From positions 1 through 64,000 of the forward strand of contig MPDE01000010.1 in assembly GCA_001874335.1 (NCBI GenBank): a stretch of 64,000 nucleotides of DNA, read 5' to 3'. Made by a program: the position numbers and the translations under genes. How positions within the stretch are numbered: the stretch's first letter is position 1; each line of letters opens with the position of its first letter. This document shows positions 9,333 through 19,299 of this stretch, in pieces. The DNA comes from Bacteroidetes bacterium MedPE-SWsnd-G2. GTDB taxonomy: Bacteria; Bacteroidota; Bacteroidia; Flavobacteriales; Flavobacteriaceae. The notes under the pieces are model-generated. The model was not told where the DNA came from, did not search any database, and saw only the letters and a program-made list of their open reading frames with translations.

Positions 9333-9724
9333 TGAATATAAGAGGTCGAAATAAAGTAACCCCAGAATTCAATATGTCGTCAATGACGGATATTGTTTTT
9401 TTACTGTTGGTATTTTTTATGCTTGCATCAACATTAGTGACTACAAATGCTATTGATATTCTATTGCCTAAAGCAAGTGGCAAAACTGAGAATAAGCAGT
9501 CTGTAGCCGTAAGTATTAAAAAAGACTTGACATTTTATATTGATCAGAAGCGTGTTGGTGAAAGTGTGTTAGAAAATCAACTGATTGCTAAGCTTTCAAA
9601 CCAAGCGCAACCAACAATTGTATTACGTGCAGAAGAATCTGTGCCGGTACAACATGTTGTGAAAGTAATGGATATTGCTAATAGAAATAAATTTAAAGTA
9701 ATTCTTGCCGTAAGGCCAAATTAA
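9332..9724 (+). CDS. exbD: ExbD/TolR biopolymer transport protein
   Basis: Partner of ExbB; a single N-terminal membrane helix followed by a periplasmic domain. The motif MSSMTDIVFLLLVFFMLAS (15-33) includes the conserved, proton-carrying Asp20 at the start of the helix. The 130-residue length is typical. The start codon overlaps the last base of the exbB stop codon (TAATG at 9330-9334), and the stop is 2 bp before the next start. Confidence 0.93.
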   Translation: MNIRGRNKVTPEFNMSSMTDIVFLLLVFFMLASTLVTTNAIDILLPKASGKTENKQSVAVSIKKDLTFYIDQKRVGESVLENQLIAKLSNQAQPTIVLRAEESVPVQHVVKVMDIANRNKFKVILAVRPN

Positions 9725-9726
9725 GA

Positions 9727-10626
9727 ATGAAATATTTAGAGACTAAACACGAAAAGAATTCGGCAAAGATTACAGGATTATTGCTTGTGATTATATTGTT
9801 ATTACTTTTCGTGGTTGGGCCTCCCTATATGGACCCTCCCTTAGAATATGGAGTTGCTGTCAATTTTGGAACTTCAAATGTTGGTAGTGGAAATGTTCAA
9901 CCCTTGAAACCAGTTAAATCAGAACCACGAGAAGTTGTTGAAGAACCTCAAGAAGTTCAAGAAGAAGTTCAAGAAACCCCGGTAGAAGAATCTGTTGAAG
10001 CGTCAGAACCTGAAGCAGCACCTTCAGAAGAAGTTGTGACTCAAGAAACTGAAGAAGGTATTGCTATAAAAAAGGCTAAGGAAGCAGCAGAGGCAAAAGC
10101 AAAGGAAGAAGCTCGAGCTAAAGCCGAGGCCGATAGGAAAGCTAAAGAAGCCCAAGAAGCCAAGGAAAAGAAAGAACGCGAAGAAGCCGAGAAAAAGAAA
10201 AATTTAGATGCTTTAATCGGAGGAGTCAGTAAATCTGAAGGAGAAAAAACTGGAGGAGAAGGCGATGATAATTCACCTGGAGATAAGGGGCAATTAGATG
10301 GTGATCCCTATGCACCAAGTTATTTCGGAACTCCCGGTCAAGGAAATGGCGGTAGTGGTTATGGATTGAGCGGACGAGGACGCCCTTCTAAAAATGTGAT
10401 AAAACAAGATTGTAACGAAGAGGGTAGAGTTGTAGTTAGAATTGTAGTGAACCGTGAAGGAAAAGTGATCAAGGCTCAACCCGGCATAAAAGGAACTACT
10501 AATAATGCAGCTTGTTTAATGACACCTGCTCGTAAAACGGCAATGTCTTATAAATGGCCAGCCGATTCAAAAGCTCCAGCTGAGCAAGTTGGATTTATTG
10601 TGATTGATTTTAGTGTAAGTCAGTAG
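9727..10626 (+). CDS. TonB/TolA-like energy transducer
   Basis: Probably links the ExbBD motor to outer-membrane receptors. Residues 15-33 form one membrane helix. A long Pro/Glu/Val-rich stretch (55-110) leads to a charged Ala/Lys/Glu segment (112-160) of the TolA helical type, then a Gly-rich linker (165-215). The last 75 residues are a TonB-C-like domain (VVVRIVVNREGKV ... FIVIDFSVSQ). The mixture of TolA-like rod and TonB-like end is usual in Bacteroidota, so neither symbol is assigned. It sits between exbD (2-bp gap) and folC, whose ATG follows the stop codon directly. Confidence 0.85.
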   Translation: MKYLETKHEKNSAKITGLLLVIILLLLFVVGPPYMDPPLEYGVAVNFGTSNVGSGNVQPLKPVKSEPREVVEEPQEVQEEVQETPVEESVEASEPEAAPSEEVVTQETEEGIAIKKAKEAAEAKAKEEARAKAEADRKAKEAQEAKEKKEREEAEKKKNLDALIGGVSKSEGEKTGGEGDDNSPGDKGQLDGDPYAPSYFGTPGQGNGGSGYGLSGRGRPSKNVIKQDCNEEGRVVVRIVVNREGKVIKAQPGIKGTTNNAACLMTPARKTAMSYKWPADSKAPAEQVGFIVIDFSVSQ

Positions 10627-11844
10627 ATGAATTACCAAGAAACTACCAATTGGATGTTTGCCCAATTACCCATGTATCAAACTGAGGGTAAAAAAGCTTA
10701 TAAAGCCGATTTGTCAAATACCTTATTGCTTTCAGAATATTTAGAACATCCAGAAAACGGATTTAAGAGTATACATGTTGCCGGAACCAACGGTAAGGGC
10801 TCAACGAGTCACATGATTGCATCGGTATTGCAAGAAGCAGGATATAAAGTAGGGCTATATACTTCGCCACATTTAAAAGATTTTAGAGAACGCATAAGGA
10901 TTAATGGTGAGGTTATGCCAGAATCCCATGTTGTGGAATTTATAGCTCAACATAAAGCATTTTTTGAGTCAAGTCAACTTTCCTTTTTTGAAATGACTGT
11001 GGGGTTAGCATTTGATTATTTTACAACTGAAAAAGTAGATATAGCCGTTATTGAGGTTGGTTTGGGAGGACGATTAGATTCTACAAATATCATCACGCCT
11101 TTAGTTTCTGTTATTACCAATATAAGTTTAGATCATACCAATATTTTAGGAGATTCAGTTGAGTTGATAGCAAATGAAAAAGGAGGTATTATTAAACCTA
11201 ATGTTCCTGTAGTTATTGGTGAAGCTTCTGGAAAAACGAAAGCAATATTTAAATCTATTGCACATGAAAATAACGCAAACATTTATTTTGCGGAAGAGGA
11301 AAAGACAAAAGCGTATTCTACCGATTTGTTGGGGGATTATCAAAATAAGAACATTCAAACTGCCAGTTCAGTGTTTGAGAGGTTAAATGATACCGGTATC
11401 ACGGTTTCGGAAGAGAATATAGCTAAAGGGTTGATGAGAGTTGAAAAAAACACTGGATTGTTTGGTCGATATTCTGTGTTGCAACACAATCCGAAAGTGA
11501 TTTGCGATACAGCTCATAATTATGCAGGCCTAAAATTAGTGATAAATCAATTAAAAACTGAAGAATTTTCTAAGCTACATATTGTATTTGGAGTTGTTGA
11601 TGATAAAGAAGTTTCTAAAATAATTCCGCTTTTACCTGATTTTGCTACGTATTACTTATGTACACCAAAAAATAATCGCGGATTAGATAAAATGGTTTTA
11701 AAGACTTATTTTTCTGATAGTAATTTAAGATTTAACACTTATAATAGTGTAAATGAAGCTTATACAAGTGCGAAAATGAAGGCTGATATTTCCGATTTAA
11801 TATTTATTGGGGGAAGTACATTTATTGTTTCAGAAATAATTTAA
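10627..11844 (+). CDS. folC: Bifunctional folylpolyglutamate synthase / dihydrofolate synthase
   Basis: Cytoplasmic Mur-ligase-family enzyme that adds L-glutamate to folates and, in bifunctional forms, makes dihydrofolate from dihydropteroate. The ATP-binding loop GTNGKGST (53-60), SPHLKDFRERIRING, EVGLGGRLDSTN, ISLDHTNILGDS and DTAHNYAGL are the family blocks in the right order over 405 residues. Its start abuts the tonB-like stop with no gap, so it belongs to the exbB operon though its role is unrelated; the arrangement seems to be common in this bacterial group, from memory. About 20 bp downstream is the promoter for tRNA-Val. Confidence 0.94.
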   Translation: MNYQETTNWMFAQLPMYQTEGKKAYKADLSNTLLLSEYLEHPENGFKSIHVAGTNGKGSTSHMIASVLQEAGYKVGLYTSPHLKDFRERIRINGEVMPESHVVEFIAQHKAFFESSQLSFFEMTVGLAFDYFTTEKVDIAVIEVGLGGRLDSTNIITPLVSVITNISLDHTNILGDSVELIANEKGGIIKPNVPVVIGEASGKTKAIFKSIAHENNANIYFAEEEKTKAYSTDLLGDYQNKNIQTASSVFERLNDTGITVSEENIAKGLMRVEKNTGLFGRYSVLQHNPKVICDTAHNYAGLKLVINQLKTEEFSKLHIVFGVVDDKEVSKIIPLLPDFATYYLCTPKNNRGLDKMVLKTYFSDSNLRFNTYNSVNEAYTSAKMKADISDLIFIGGSTFIVSEII

Positions 11845-11862
11845 AATTTTTTCAAAAAAGCT

Positions 11863-11892
11863 TTTGAGATATGAAAATGTCTCTTATATTTG
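11863..11892 (+). promoter_or_regulatory. tRNA-Val promoter (TTTG / TAnnTTTG)
   Basis: A -33 box TTTG (11863-11866), an 18-nt spacer and a -7 box TATATTTG (11885-11892) form the best full match to the Bacteroidota consensus in the window, 15 nt ahead of the mature tRNA. Confidence 0.8.
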
Positions 11893-11907
11893 CAGTCCAA
11901 TTACGAA

Positions 11908-11982
11908 GGGCGCGTAGCTCAGTTGGTTCAGAGCACTTGGTTTACACCCAAGGGGTCAGGGGTTCGAATCCCTTCGCGCCCA
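11908..11982 (+). tRNA. tRNA-Val (anticodon TAC)
   Basis: All arms fold by eye: acceptor GGGCGCG (11908-11914) with CGCGCCC (11975-11981), D stem GCTC/GAGC, anticodon stem CTTGG/CCAAG closing a TTTACAC loop whose anticodon is TAC (11943-11945), a five-base variable loop and a T arm with TTCGAAT. The discriminator base is A; the 3' CCA is not encoded, as is common in this phylum. Confidence 0.96.
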
Positions 11983-11990
11983 CAACTGCA

Positions 11991-12022
11991 AAGGCTTGTT
12001 AGAAATAACAAGCCTTTTTTTT
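11991..12022 (+). terminator. Intrinsic terminator of tRNA-Val
   Basis: A perfect 9-bp stem GGCTTGTTA (11993-12001) with TAACAAGCC (12006-12014), GAAA tetraloop, then eight T residues. It begins 9 bp after the tRNA. Confidence 0.88.
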
Positions 12023-12084
12023 ATGCCCAATTTTAAGTGAAAATACCGCTCAAATTTCATTATAATTTCAGCAGTATTTTTAGT

Positions 12085-13371
12085 CTATAATGTGTCCAAT
12101 AGACGTTCTAATGCCATTCCTCTTGACCCTTTAATTAGAATAAAATTATCTTCTACTGAGATTGTCTTAAAGTGGCTTAAAAAGTCTTCAAAGGTTTTAT
12201 ATTGTTTAATGTGTTTTGATTTAGTTTTTACATTGTGAAAATGAGCACCAACTAAATAGGTCGTAGAGTCAGGAAATTCTGCTTCAATATAATTTACGAT
12301 TCCTTCATGTTCGATTTTAGAATCATTTCCCAATTCAAACATATCACCTAAAACAATGGTTTTTTGTTTTGCTTGTATTTGCTTTAAATTTTGCAATGCC
12401 GCCATCATTGAGGAAGGATTTGCATTATAAGCATCTAATAGAATGGTATTAGCTCCTTTTTTGATGATTTGTGATCTGTTATTTGTTGGTAGATAATGTT
12501 CAATTCCACTTTTAATGTCGTCGGGATTAATTTTAAAGTAAAGCCCCATTGCTGTGGCTATTGCAATATTAGTGTAGTTGTAACTACCTGTGAGCTGACT
12601 TTTAACTATAAGATGGTTGAAGTCAATTTCTACTAATGGGTTTGCTGATTTAAAAGTGGTGTAGTACGATGTATTTACTTCTGATCCGAAGTTTATAGTC
12701 TTGGCATAGTCTTTTGTTAATTCTATTTGTTTAGGATCTTCCGAATTGACTAATATGGTTTTGTTGTCACTTTTTAGATAATCATATAATTCAGATTTGG
12801 CTTTAACAACGCCTTCTAAGCTGCCAAAGCCTTCTAAATGTGCTTTCCCAAAGTTGGTTATGACCCCAATGTCTGGTTTCGCTATAGAGGACAGAAGCGC
12901 TATCTCTTTGTGATGGTTCGCACCCATTTCTACAATACCTATCTCTGTATAATTGTCCATACTTAATAGTGTTAGTGGAACTCCAATATGGTTGTTTAAA
13001 TTGCCTATAGTGGCGGTTGTTTTGTAGGTCGTGGATAATACGGCATTAATGAGTTCTTTAGTTGTGGTTTTTCCATTACTACCCGTTAACGCAACAATAG
13101 GTATGTTTAAATAGTCTCTGTGGAAGGAGGCCAGGTTTTGGAGGGTTTCTAATACGTTTTCTACGAGAATATGATAATCGGATTCTTTATGCTCAGATTC
13201 GTCTATAATGGCGTATTGCGCTCCCAAACTAATAGCTTTACTTGCAAAGGTATTGCCATTGAAATTTTCGCCTTTAAGTGCGAAAAAAATAGAGTTATTT
13301 TTAATTTTTCGAGTATCAGTTGATACCCCAGAACTTTGTAAAAATAATTGATGCAGTTGTTTAATATCCAT
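12085..13371 (-). CDS. murF: UDP-MurNAc-tripeptide--D-alanyl-D-alanine ligase
   Basis: Adds D-Ala-D-Ala to UDP-MurNAc-tripeptide, the last cytoplasmic step in building the peptidoglycan pentapeptide precursor. The Mur-ligase ATP loop GSNGKTTTKE (97-106), the N-terminal substrate domain with STDTRKIKNNSIFFALKGENFNG, the Mg-binding EMGANHHKEI and the DAYNANPSSM block of the C-terminal domain identify it. Length 428 is near the family's usual 450. It lies downstream of gldJ on the same strand, but a strong terminator (13383-13416) between them suggests it is at least partly separate from gldJ transcription. No -7 element stands out in the short gap. Confidence 0.94.
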   Translation of the reverse strand: MDIKQLHQLFLQSSGVSTDTRKIKNNSIFFALKGENFNGNTFASKAISLGAQYAIIDESEHKESDYHILVENVLETLQNLASFHRDYLNIPIVALTGSNGKTTTKELINAVLSTTYKTTATIGNLNNHIGVPLTLLSMDNYTEIGIVEMGANHHKEIALLSSIAKPDIGVITNFGKAHLEGFGSLEGVVKAKSELYDYLKSDNKTILVNSEDPKQIELTKDYAKTINFGSEVNTSYYTTFKSANPLVEIDFNHLIVKSQLTGSYNYTNIAIATAMGLYFKINPDDIKSGIEHYLPTNNRSQIIKKGANTILLDAYNANPSSMMAALQNLKQIQAKQKTIVLGDMFELGNDSKIEHEGIVNYIEAEFPDSTTYLVGAHFHNVKTKSKHIKQYKTFEDFLSHFKTISVEDNFILIKGSRGMALERLLDTL

Positions 13372-13382
13372 GAAATAAATGT

Positions 13383-13416
13383 AAAAAAAAAGTCCTAACC
13401 GCGGTTAGGACTTTTT
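13383..13416 (-). terminator. Intrinsic terminator of gldJ (perfect palindrome)
   Basis: A 22-bp perfect inverted repeat at 13391-13412 (arms AGTCCTAAC/GTTAGGACT around CGCG) is flanked by a run of A on its left, which is a long T run for leftward transcripts coming out of gldJ, and by T5 on its right. It ends 23 bp past the gldJ stop and 12 bp before murF. Confidence 0.85.
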
Positions 13417-13439
13417 AGTATTTTATAAACTATAATTAA

Positions 13440-15125
13440 TTAGTTTCTTGTTTTGTTTTTAGCTTGAGATTTAGAACCAACTCTTGACATTGCACATCTG
13501 AATCCAATATAGTCAGTTGCCATATCTTCTGGGAAATAACGTCTTTGTGCTGGATCAATCCAGTAAGCTCTATCTTTCCAAGATCCACCTTTGTATACTC
13601 TTGCATTGTCATTAATTAATGATGTTCTTGAATCAGACTTATCATATTCTCTGATTAATGCACCAGAAGAATCTCTTTCTACATTGTGATTAGGTGAGTT
13701 GTACATTTTACGAGTACTCTTGTTCGAATCTTGTGTATTTTCTTCTTCATCAAAAGAATCAGCATAGAATCTTGAAGAGGTTTTATCTCCATCTCTATAG
13801 TTAATGTTGTTACTCTTATCAAAGTTTACTCTTAAGTAAGTTTCATTTTCATCAACAGGAACTTGTAAAATTTCACCTGGTAAGTTTCTTGCTACTAATT
13901 TACCTGTAGATAAAGTATCATAAACTACATCTTCAGTAGTTACAATCTTAACACTTCCGTCCTCGTTTATAGCATTTTTAGTATATACGTTACCTCTATA
14001 GTAGTTAAAGTCACTAAACTCATCATCAACGATAGGTCTGTAAACATCGGCAACCCATTCTGCAACATTACCAGCCATGTCGTATAATCCGTATCCGTTA
14101 GGTTCGTATGATTTTACTTCAGCAGTAATATCAGCACCATCATCAGACCATCCTGCGATTCCACCGTAATCACCTTTTCCTTGTTTGAAGTTAGCCATTT
14201 GGTCACCTCTTGTCATTCTTTTTCCAGAACGAGTGTATTGACCATCCCAAGGATATTTCTTTCTACCTCTATAAACGTTATAAGTTCTGATATCGCTTAA
14301 TCCTAAAGCAGCATATTCCCATTCTACTTCAGATGGAAGTCTGTATTTTGGAGGAACAACACCTGATTCTCTTTTAGCAAAAACGTTAATTTCGTTACCG
14401 TCTGCATCTAATTGAGGTTTTCTTCTACCACCTTTAATTACTTCTTCGTTACCACCGTAAGTTTGTGATGGCGCGTTGATGTAAGTATCAATATTGAAGT
14501 TGCTTTCTGCACTTGCATCTGTATATTGAGAATCTCTTTTTAAGTAACCTGCTTCTTGTAAAGAAATCTCAGCTACACGATCAGATCTCCAGTTAGCAAA
14601 TTCAACAGCTTGAATCCAACTTACACCAACTACTGGGTACTCTCCGTATCCAGGGTGACGTAAATAGTTTTCAGTCATCATTTCTGCATAACCTAATCTG
14701 TTTCTCCATACTAATGTATCTGGTAAAGCACCATCATAGATTAATTTAAAGTTTGGATCCTCTGGTGGATACATACTTTTAATCCAGTTAAGATACTCTA
14801 AGTACATTTTATTTGTTACTTCGGTTTCATCCATATAAAAGGATTGAACGTGTTGTTGATTTGGAGAGTTATTCCAATCATGCATCACATCATCCTGAAC
14901 TTTACCCATAGTAAAAGTTCCACCTTCAATGAATACTAATCCCGGAGAAGTTTCTTGTTCTTCGAAATCGGTATTGTACTGAAAGCCTCCTTGTTTGTCA
15001 TTAATATTCCAACCAGTCGCTCTTGACGTATTCTTTCCTGAAGACGATTGTTTACAACTGAACATAGCTAAGGATAGCGTTAGGGCTAATAGTAACCTTA
15101 GGTTCACAATGTTTCTCATATCCAT
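13440..15125 (-). CDS. gldJ: Gliding motility / type IX secretion lipoprotein GldJ
   Basis: Outer-membrane-associated lipoprotein needed for gliding and for stability of GldK in the type IX secretion system. Residues 3-23 are a hydrophobic signal followed by Cys24 (AMFSC), a plausible lipidation site. The body is a formylglycine-generating-enzyme/SUMF1-like domain: FIEGGTFTMG, FYMDETEVTNKMYLEYLNW, PVVGVSWIQAVEFANWRS, YRLPSEVEWEYAA, NGYGLYDMAGNVAEWVADVY and YKGGSWKDRAYWIDPAQRR near the C-terminus (total 561). Two in-frame ATGs are 6 bp apart (15125 and 15119); either would serve. Adjacent to porU and porV, the same neighbourhood known from Flavobacterium johnsoniae. A perfect terminator closes it. 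Confidence 0.95.
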   Translation of the reverse strand: MDMRNIVNLRLLLALTLSLAMFSCKQSSSGKNTSRATGWNINDKQGGFQYNTDFEEQETSPGLVFIEGGTFTMGKVQDDVMHDWNNSPNQQHVQSFYMDETEVTNKMYLEYLNWIKSMYPPEDPNFKLIYDGALPDTLVWRNRLGYAEMMTENYLRHPGYGEYPVVGVSWIQAVEFANWRSDRVAEISLQEAGYLKRDSQYTDASAESNFNIDTYINAPSQTYGGNEEVIKGGRRKPQLDADGNEINVFAKRESGVVPPKYRLPSEVEWEYAALGLSDIRTYNVYRGRKKYPWDGQYTRSGKRMTRGDQMANFKQGKGDYGGIAGWSDDGADITAEVKSYEPNGYGLYDMAGNVAEWVADVYRPIVDDEFSDFNYYRGNVYTKNAINEDGSVKIVTTEDVVYDTLSTGKLVARNLPGEILQVPVDENETYLRVNFDKSNNINYRDGDKTSSRFYADSFDEEENTQDSNKSTRKMYNSPNHNVERDSSGALIREYDKSDSRTSLINDNARVYKGGSWKDRAYWIDPAQRRYFPEDMATDYIGFRCAMSRVGSKSQAKNKTRN

Positions 15126-15298
15126 ACTCTTTTAAGTAAGCTAATTAATTTTTTAAGACCCGCAATATAGTAATTAAAGGCATAATAACAACAGTTTTTT
15201 TAAATAAGATTCAAAAAAAACGTGTATTTCATCCCTTTTTTCATACCACACATCGGATTTTTGGCCATTTTGGCGATGAATTTTGTTTTTCTTTAACG

Positions 15299-15329
15299 AT
15301 TGTAAAACTGAATTATTGTTGTAATTTTG
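15299..15329 (+). promoter_or_regulatory. porU promoter
   Basis: ATTG (15299-15302), a 19-nt spacer and TAATTTTG (15322-15329) match the Bacteroidota -33/-7 arrangement, with a leader of about 50 nt to the porU ATG. It lies in the 256-bp divergent interval with gldJ, in which I see no gene. Confidence 0.6.
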
Positions 15330-15381
15330 ATAAAAAATTGAAACACTATAATATCAATTTATAGTTTTCGTTAACATTACT

Positions 15382-18300
15382 ATGAAAAACCTATTACTAA
15401 CTTGCCTTCTTCTAACGGGTGTATTAAGTTTTGGACAGCAGAAAAATTTTCTGATAAATTGGGATGGAACTAAAACCATTGAAACTGCGACTACTAAAAT
15501 TCAGATTCCGGCATTTTCAAATGCAAATTTTAGCTACGATTTTGAAAATGGTTTAGTGTTTTTTGAGCAATGGGAAACTAATGTTGCAATTAATGAGAAT
15601 ACCGCAACGCTATCAAATGTTGTTTTTCAATCTATTTCTAAGGCCGATTTAAAAGGTTTGGATTTAACCCTAATTCCGAGCAAACCTGAGTTTAAACTTG
15701 AAAATGTTGTTGCTCGTGATAATAGACAAGTGTTATTACAAATTACACCTATTATAAAAGATGCGGCGGGATATAAAAAAATAACATCCTTTTCGATTAA
15801 TTATTCAAATTCAAATGTTAGTAGAACTGCTAATAGAAGTTCTTTTGACTTAACTAACTCTATATTACGTACAGGAGAGTGGCATAAATTTTATATTGAC
15901 ACTACTGGTGTGTTTAGATTGACAAAAGGGTTTTTAGAAGATATAGGTGTTAATGTTGATAATGTCGACCCGCGTACCATTAAGTTATATGGTAATGGTG
16001 GGCAAATGTTGCCAATGGAAAATGCCGAAGAATTTCCAATCGATATTCAAGAGAATGCTATAAAATTTGTGGGTGAGCAGGATGGTGTTTTTAACGATGA
16101 CGATTATATCCTGTTTTATGGAGTAGGACCTAAAGGTTACAATGAAGAAAGTATTACTCATGTTAATGCCTATACCGATAAAACCTATTATTATATAAAC
16201 ATTAGCGGCGGATTTGGTAGTAGAATTTCAGAAATGGGTCAGCCAGAGGTGCCTGCAGATTATGTTGTGAATACATTTCAGGATTATCAGTTCTATGAAA
16301 AAGATGAGTACAACCTTGTAAAGATTGGAAGACGATGGTTTGGAGATCGATTTGATATCGAAAATCAGAGAAATTATACTTTTAACTTTCCAAATTTGGT
16401 GACAGATACACCTATAGATGTTAGAGTTTACGCTGCAGCTTCTTCAGAGTCAGCTACAACTATGGATGTTAATGTTAATGGAGCCAATGTTGATACCTTT
16501 ACTTTTCCTGCAGTGTTGCCAACAGACCATACTAAGGCAAGAGATGATAGTTATGATGGCGAAGTATTAGGGGGTTCAGATATGGTGACTGTGACCCTAA
16601 CGTATAATAATAGTGGTAATCCAGCTTCTTTGGCGTATTTAGATTTTATAAGCATTGAAGCAACACGAGAATTGAATTATGCCTTGGCTCAAATGAAGTT
16701 CTATAATAAGGATGTGGCTACCACTCCAGGTGTTGTAGAATATCAAATGACTAATGCCTCAGATGTTTGGGAAGTTTGGGATGTTACAAATCCTAATACT
16801 GTTTCAAATTTTATTAATTCAGAAAGTGCATCAACGTTATCATTTAAAGCACAATCGGGGGAGCATCGAGAATATGTGGCCTTTAATGGTATCTATTTTA
16901 TGGAACCTAAATCTGATGGAAATAATTTTGTGGCTAATCAAGATATAAAAGGGTCTATATTTCTAAACGAAAATGGAGATTTTGAAGATGTAGATTATAT
17001 TATTTTGATGGACGAACCTATGCGTTCTCAAGCGGAACGGCTTGCGGATATCAACAGACAGCAGTATGGTTTGAATGTCAAGGTATTGTCTTTAGATGAG
17101 ATTTATGCAGAGTTTAGTACTGGGAATCCAGATATATCGGCCATTAGAAATTTGGTGAGGTATGTGTATTTAAATGCCAGTTCTCAAGATAACCGACTTA
17201 AATATGTTTGCTTCTTTGGTGATGCTTCGTATGACTATAAAGATAGAATTTCAGGGAATACGAATATCGTACCTACTTGGCATTCGTATAGTAGTTTTAG
17301 CTTGACTAACTCCTTCGTGTCTGATGACTTTTTCGGTATGATGGATGAAAGTGAAGGAGATATGACCTCGGGTAATAAATTAGATATTGCTGTCGGAAGG
17401 ATTTTAGCTGATACACCTCAAAGAGCCAAAGAGCTTGTCGATAAAATAGATACGTATTACGCTCCAGATGCCTATGGTAGTTGGAGGAATAATTTTATTG
17501 TTATTTCTGACGATGTTGATGCAGCCTGGGAGAAGATACTACAGAGTACAACTGATGAAATTGGTAATGAAGTTAATGCCGAAAAGCCATTTATAAATGT
17601 TGTTAAAATTCATTCCGATTCGTACCAACAAGAATCTTCTTCTAGTGGAGACAGATATCCAGATGTAAATACAGCAATAAAGGATGCGATTGAAGTAGGT
17701 GCTTTAGTGGTGAATTACTTTGGACACGGAGGAGAAGACGGACTTGCAAAAGAGCGCGTGTTTGATAAAATTGACGCACAAGAAATAAGAAACATATGTA
17801 AATACAACATGTTTGTAACTGTGACTTGTGAGTACACAAAATTTGATAACCCTCAAAGAGATACTGCTGGTGAGTTTACCTACTGGAATCCAAACGGAGG
17901 GTCTATTGGGTTGATTACTACAACACGACAGATTATTGTAAATGCTGGAGTGTCTTTTAATATAAGACTTGAAGAGTATTTATTCTCATTTGGTTCTAAT
18001 GATTATGTTTCGGCCGCAGAAGCGTTACGATTAACTAAAATTGATCCGGCAATTTCTGGTATTTCACAACGCCGACTTGTTTTTTATATCGGGGATCCTG
18101 CAATGAAATTGGCGTTTCCTAAGCCAAATGTAAGATTGACAAAAATCAATGATGTGCCGATTGGGCAAACTAACGATACGCTTAAAGCTTTAAGTTACAC
18201 AAAGCTTGCAGGAGAGGTTGTTGATGAAAACGGAAATTTACTTTCTAATTATAATGGTGTGTTGTCAGCAAAAGTGTTTGATAAAAATATAGAAAGGCAA

Positions 18301-19233
18301 ACCCTAGCAAATAATAATATCTCTGAGAACGGAGCATTAATAAAATTGGATTTCGAAACATTGGGAGAAGTTGTCTTTAACGGCCAAGCGAATGTTGCAA
18401 ATGGTTTATTTGAATTTGATTTTGTTGTTCCAAGAGATATTGGTATTCCTGTAGGCCCTGGTAAAGTTAGTTTTTACACAAAATCAGCTCAACCTTTGCA
18501 GGATAATGCCGGTGCCAGTTATGATATATTGGTAGGAGATATTAATCAGAATGCAGACGAGGATAATTTAGGTCCTACAATTCAGTTGTTTTTAAACGAT
18601 GAGAATTTTGTTTCAGGAGGTATCACCAACGAGTCGCCTACGCTTATTGCAAAATTAGAAGATGATAATGGTATTAATACGGCCAGTGGTATTGGTCACG
18701 ATATTGTTGCCATTATTGATGGTGATGAAACTAACCCTTTTGTCCTTAATGATTATTATCAAGCCGATGTTGATACTTATCAAAGTGGAGCTGTGTCCTA
18801 TCCGTTTAGAGATTTAGAGCCTGGTCAACATACATTAACGTTAAAAGCTTGGGATGTATATAATAATTCATCAATAAGTGAGTTACAATTTACAGTATTT
18901 GATAAAGACGAAGAACTGGTAATTAATAATGTTTTAAACTATCCTAATCCGTTTGTAGATTATACAGAATTCTGGTTTAACCATAATAGTGTCGAACCTT
19001 TAGATGTCTCTGTTCAAATATTTACAGTATCTGGAAAATTAGTTAGAACATTAAATGGTCAGACTTCTGGAGGAAGTAAGGTGACAAGTTCATTATCTAA
19101 AGATATAGTTTGGGATGGGAGAGATGACTTTGGAGATAAAATAGGAAAAGGCGTTTATATTTATAAATTAAAAGTGCGCTCAAACCTATTAGGTAAACAA
19201 GTTGAAAAGATTGAAAAACTTGTAATACTATAA
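15382..19233 (+). CDS. porU: Type IX secretion system sortase / C25-family signal peptidase PorU
   Basis: Surface protease that removes the C-terminal signal of type IX cargo and joins it to its lipid anchor. A signal peptide covers residues 1-18 (ending SFGQ). The C25 gingipain-like catalytic domain spans roughly 530-900, with the expected His782 in YFGHGGEDG and the nucleophile Cys816 in TVTCEYTKFD. Its own C-terminus ends in an immunoglobulin-like secretion-domain form with YPNPF (about 1190) and GDKIGKGVYIYKLKV. The 1283-residue length fits the family. porV follows after 66 bp, and GldJ is divergent; PorU and PorV act as one attachment complex at the outer membrane. Confidence 0.96.
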   Translation: MKNLLLTCLLLTGVLSFGQQKNFLINWDGTKTIETATTKIQIPAFSNANFSYDFENGLVFFEQWETNVAINENTATLSNVVFQSISKADLKGLDLTLIPSKPEFKLENVVARDNRQVLLQITPIIKDAAGYKKITSFSINYSNSNVSRTANRSSFDLTNSILRTGEWHKFYIDTTGVFRLTKGFLEDIGVNVDNVDPRTIKLYGNGGQMLPMENAEEFPIDIQENAIKFVGEQDGVFNDDDYILFYGVGPKGYNEESITHVNAYTDKTYYYINISGGFGSRISEMGQPEVPADYVVNTFQDYQFYEKDEYNLVKIGRRWFGDRFDIENQRNYTFNFPNLVTDTPIDVRVYAAASSESATTMDVNVNGANVDTFTFPAVLPTDHTKARDDSYDGEVLGGSDMVTVTLTYNNSGNPASLAYLDFISIEATRELNYALAQMKFYNKDVATTPGVVEYQMTNASDVWEVWDVTNPNTVSNFINSESASTLSFKAQSGEHREYVAFNGIYFMEPKSDGNNFVANQDIKGSIFLNENGDFEDVDYIILMDEPMRSQAERLADINRQQYGLNVKVLSLDEIYAEFSTGNPDISAIRNLVRYVYLNASSQDNRLKYVCFFGDASYDYKDRISGNTNIVPTWHSYSSFSLTNSFVSDDFFGMMDESEGDMTSGNKLDIAVGRILADTPQRAKELVDKIDTYYAPDAYGSWRNNFIVISDDVDAAWEKILQSTTDEIGNEVNAEKPFINVVKIHSDSYQQESSSSGDRYPDVNTAIKDAIEVGALVVNYFGHGGEDGLAKERVFDKIDAQEIRNICKYNMFVTVTCEYTKFDNPQRDTAGEFTYWNPNGGSIGLITTTRQIIVNAGVSFNIRLEEYLFSFGSNDYVSAAEALRLTKIDPAISGISQRRLVFYIGDPAMKLAFPKPNVRLTKINDVPIGQTNDTLKALSYTKLAGEVVDENGNLLSNYNGVLSAKVFDKNIERQTLANNNISENGALIKLDFETLGEVVFNGQANVANGLFEFDFVVPRDIGIPVGPGKVSFYTKSAQPLQDNAGASYDILVGDINQNADEDNLGPTIQLFLNDENFVSGGITNESPTLIAKLEDDNGINTASGIGHDIVAIIDGDETNPFVLNDYYQADVDTYQSGAVSYPFRDLEPGQHTLTLKAWDVYNNSSISELQFTVFDKDEELVINNVLNYPNPFVDYTEFWFNHNSVEPLDVSVQIFTVSGKLVRTLNGQTSGGSKVTSSLSKDIVWDGRDDFGDKIGKGVYIYKLKVRSNLLGKQVEKIEKLVIL

Positions 19234-19249
19234 TAATAATTTATATTTG
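19219..19249 (+). promoter_or_regulatory. porV promoter inside the end of porU
   Basis: CTTG (19219-19222) lies in the last codons of porU; a 19-nt spacer leads to a perfect -7 box TATATTTG (19242-19249). The leader to the porV ATG would be about 46 nt. It suggests porV is not only made from the porU transcript. Confidence 0.65.
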
Positions 19250-19299
19250 CTTAATGAATTAGCATTGTTTAGAATGTTAATGCCAACATAAAAATACTT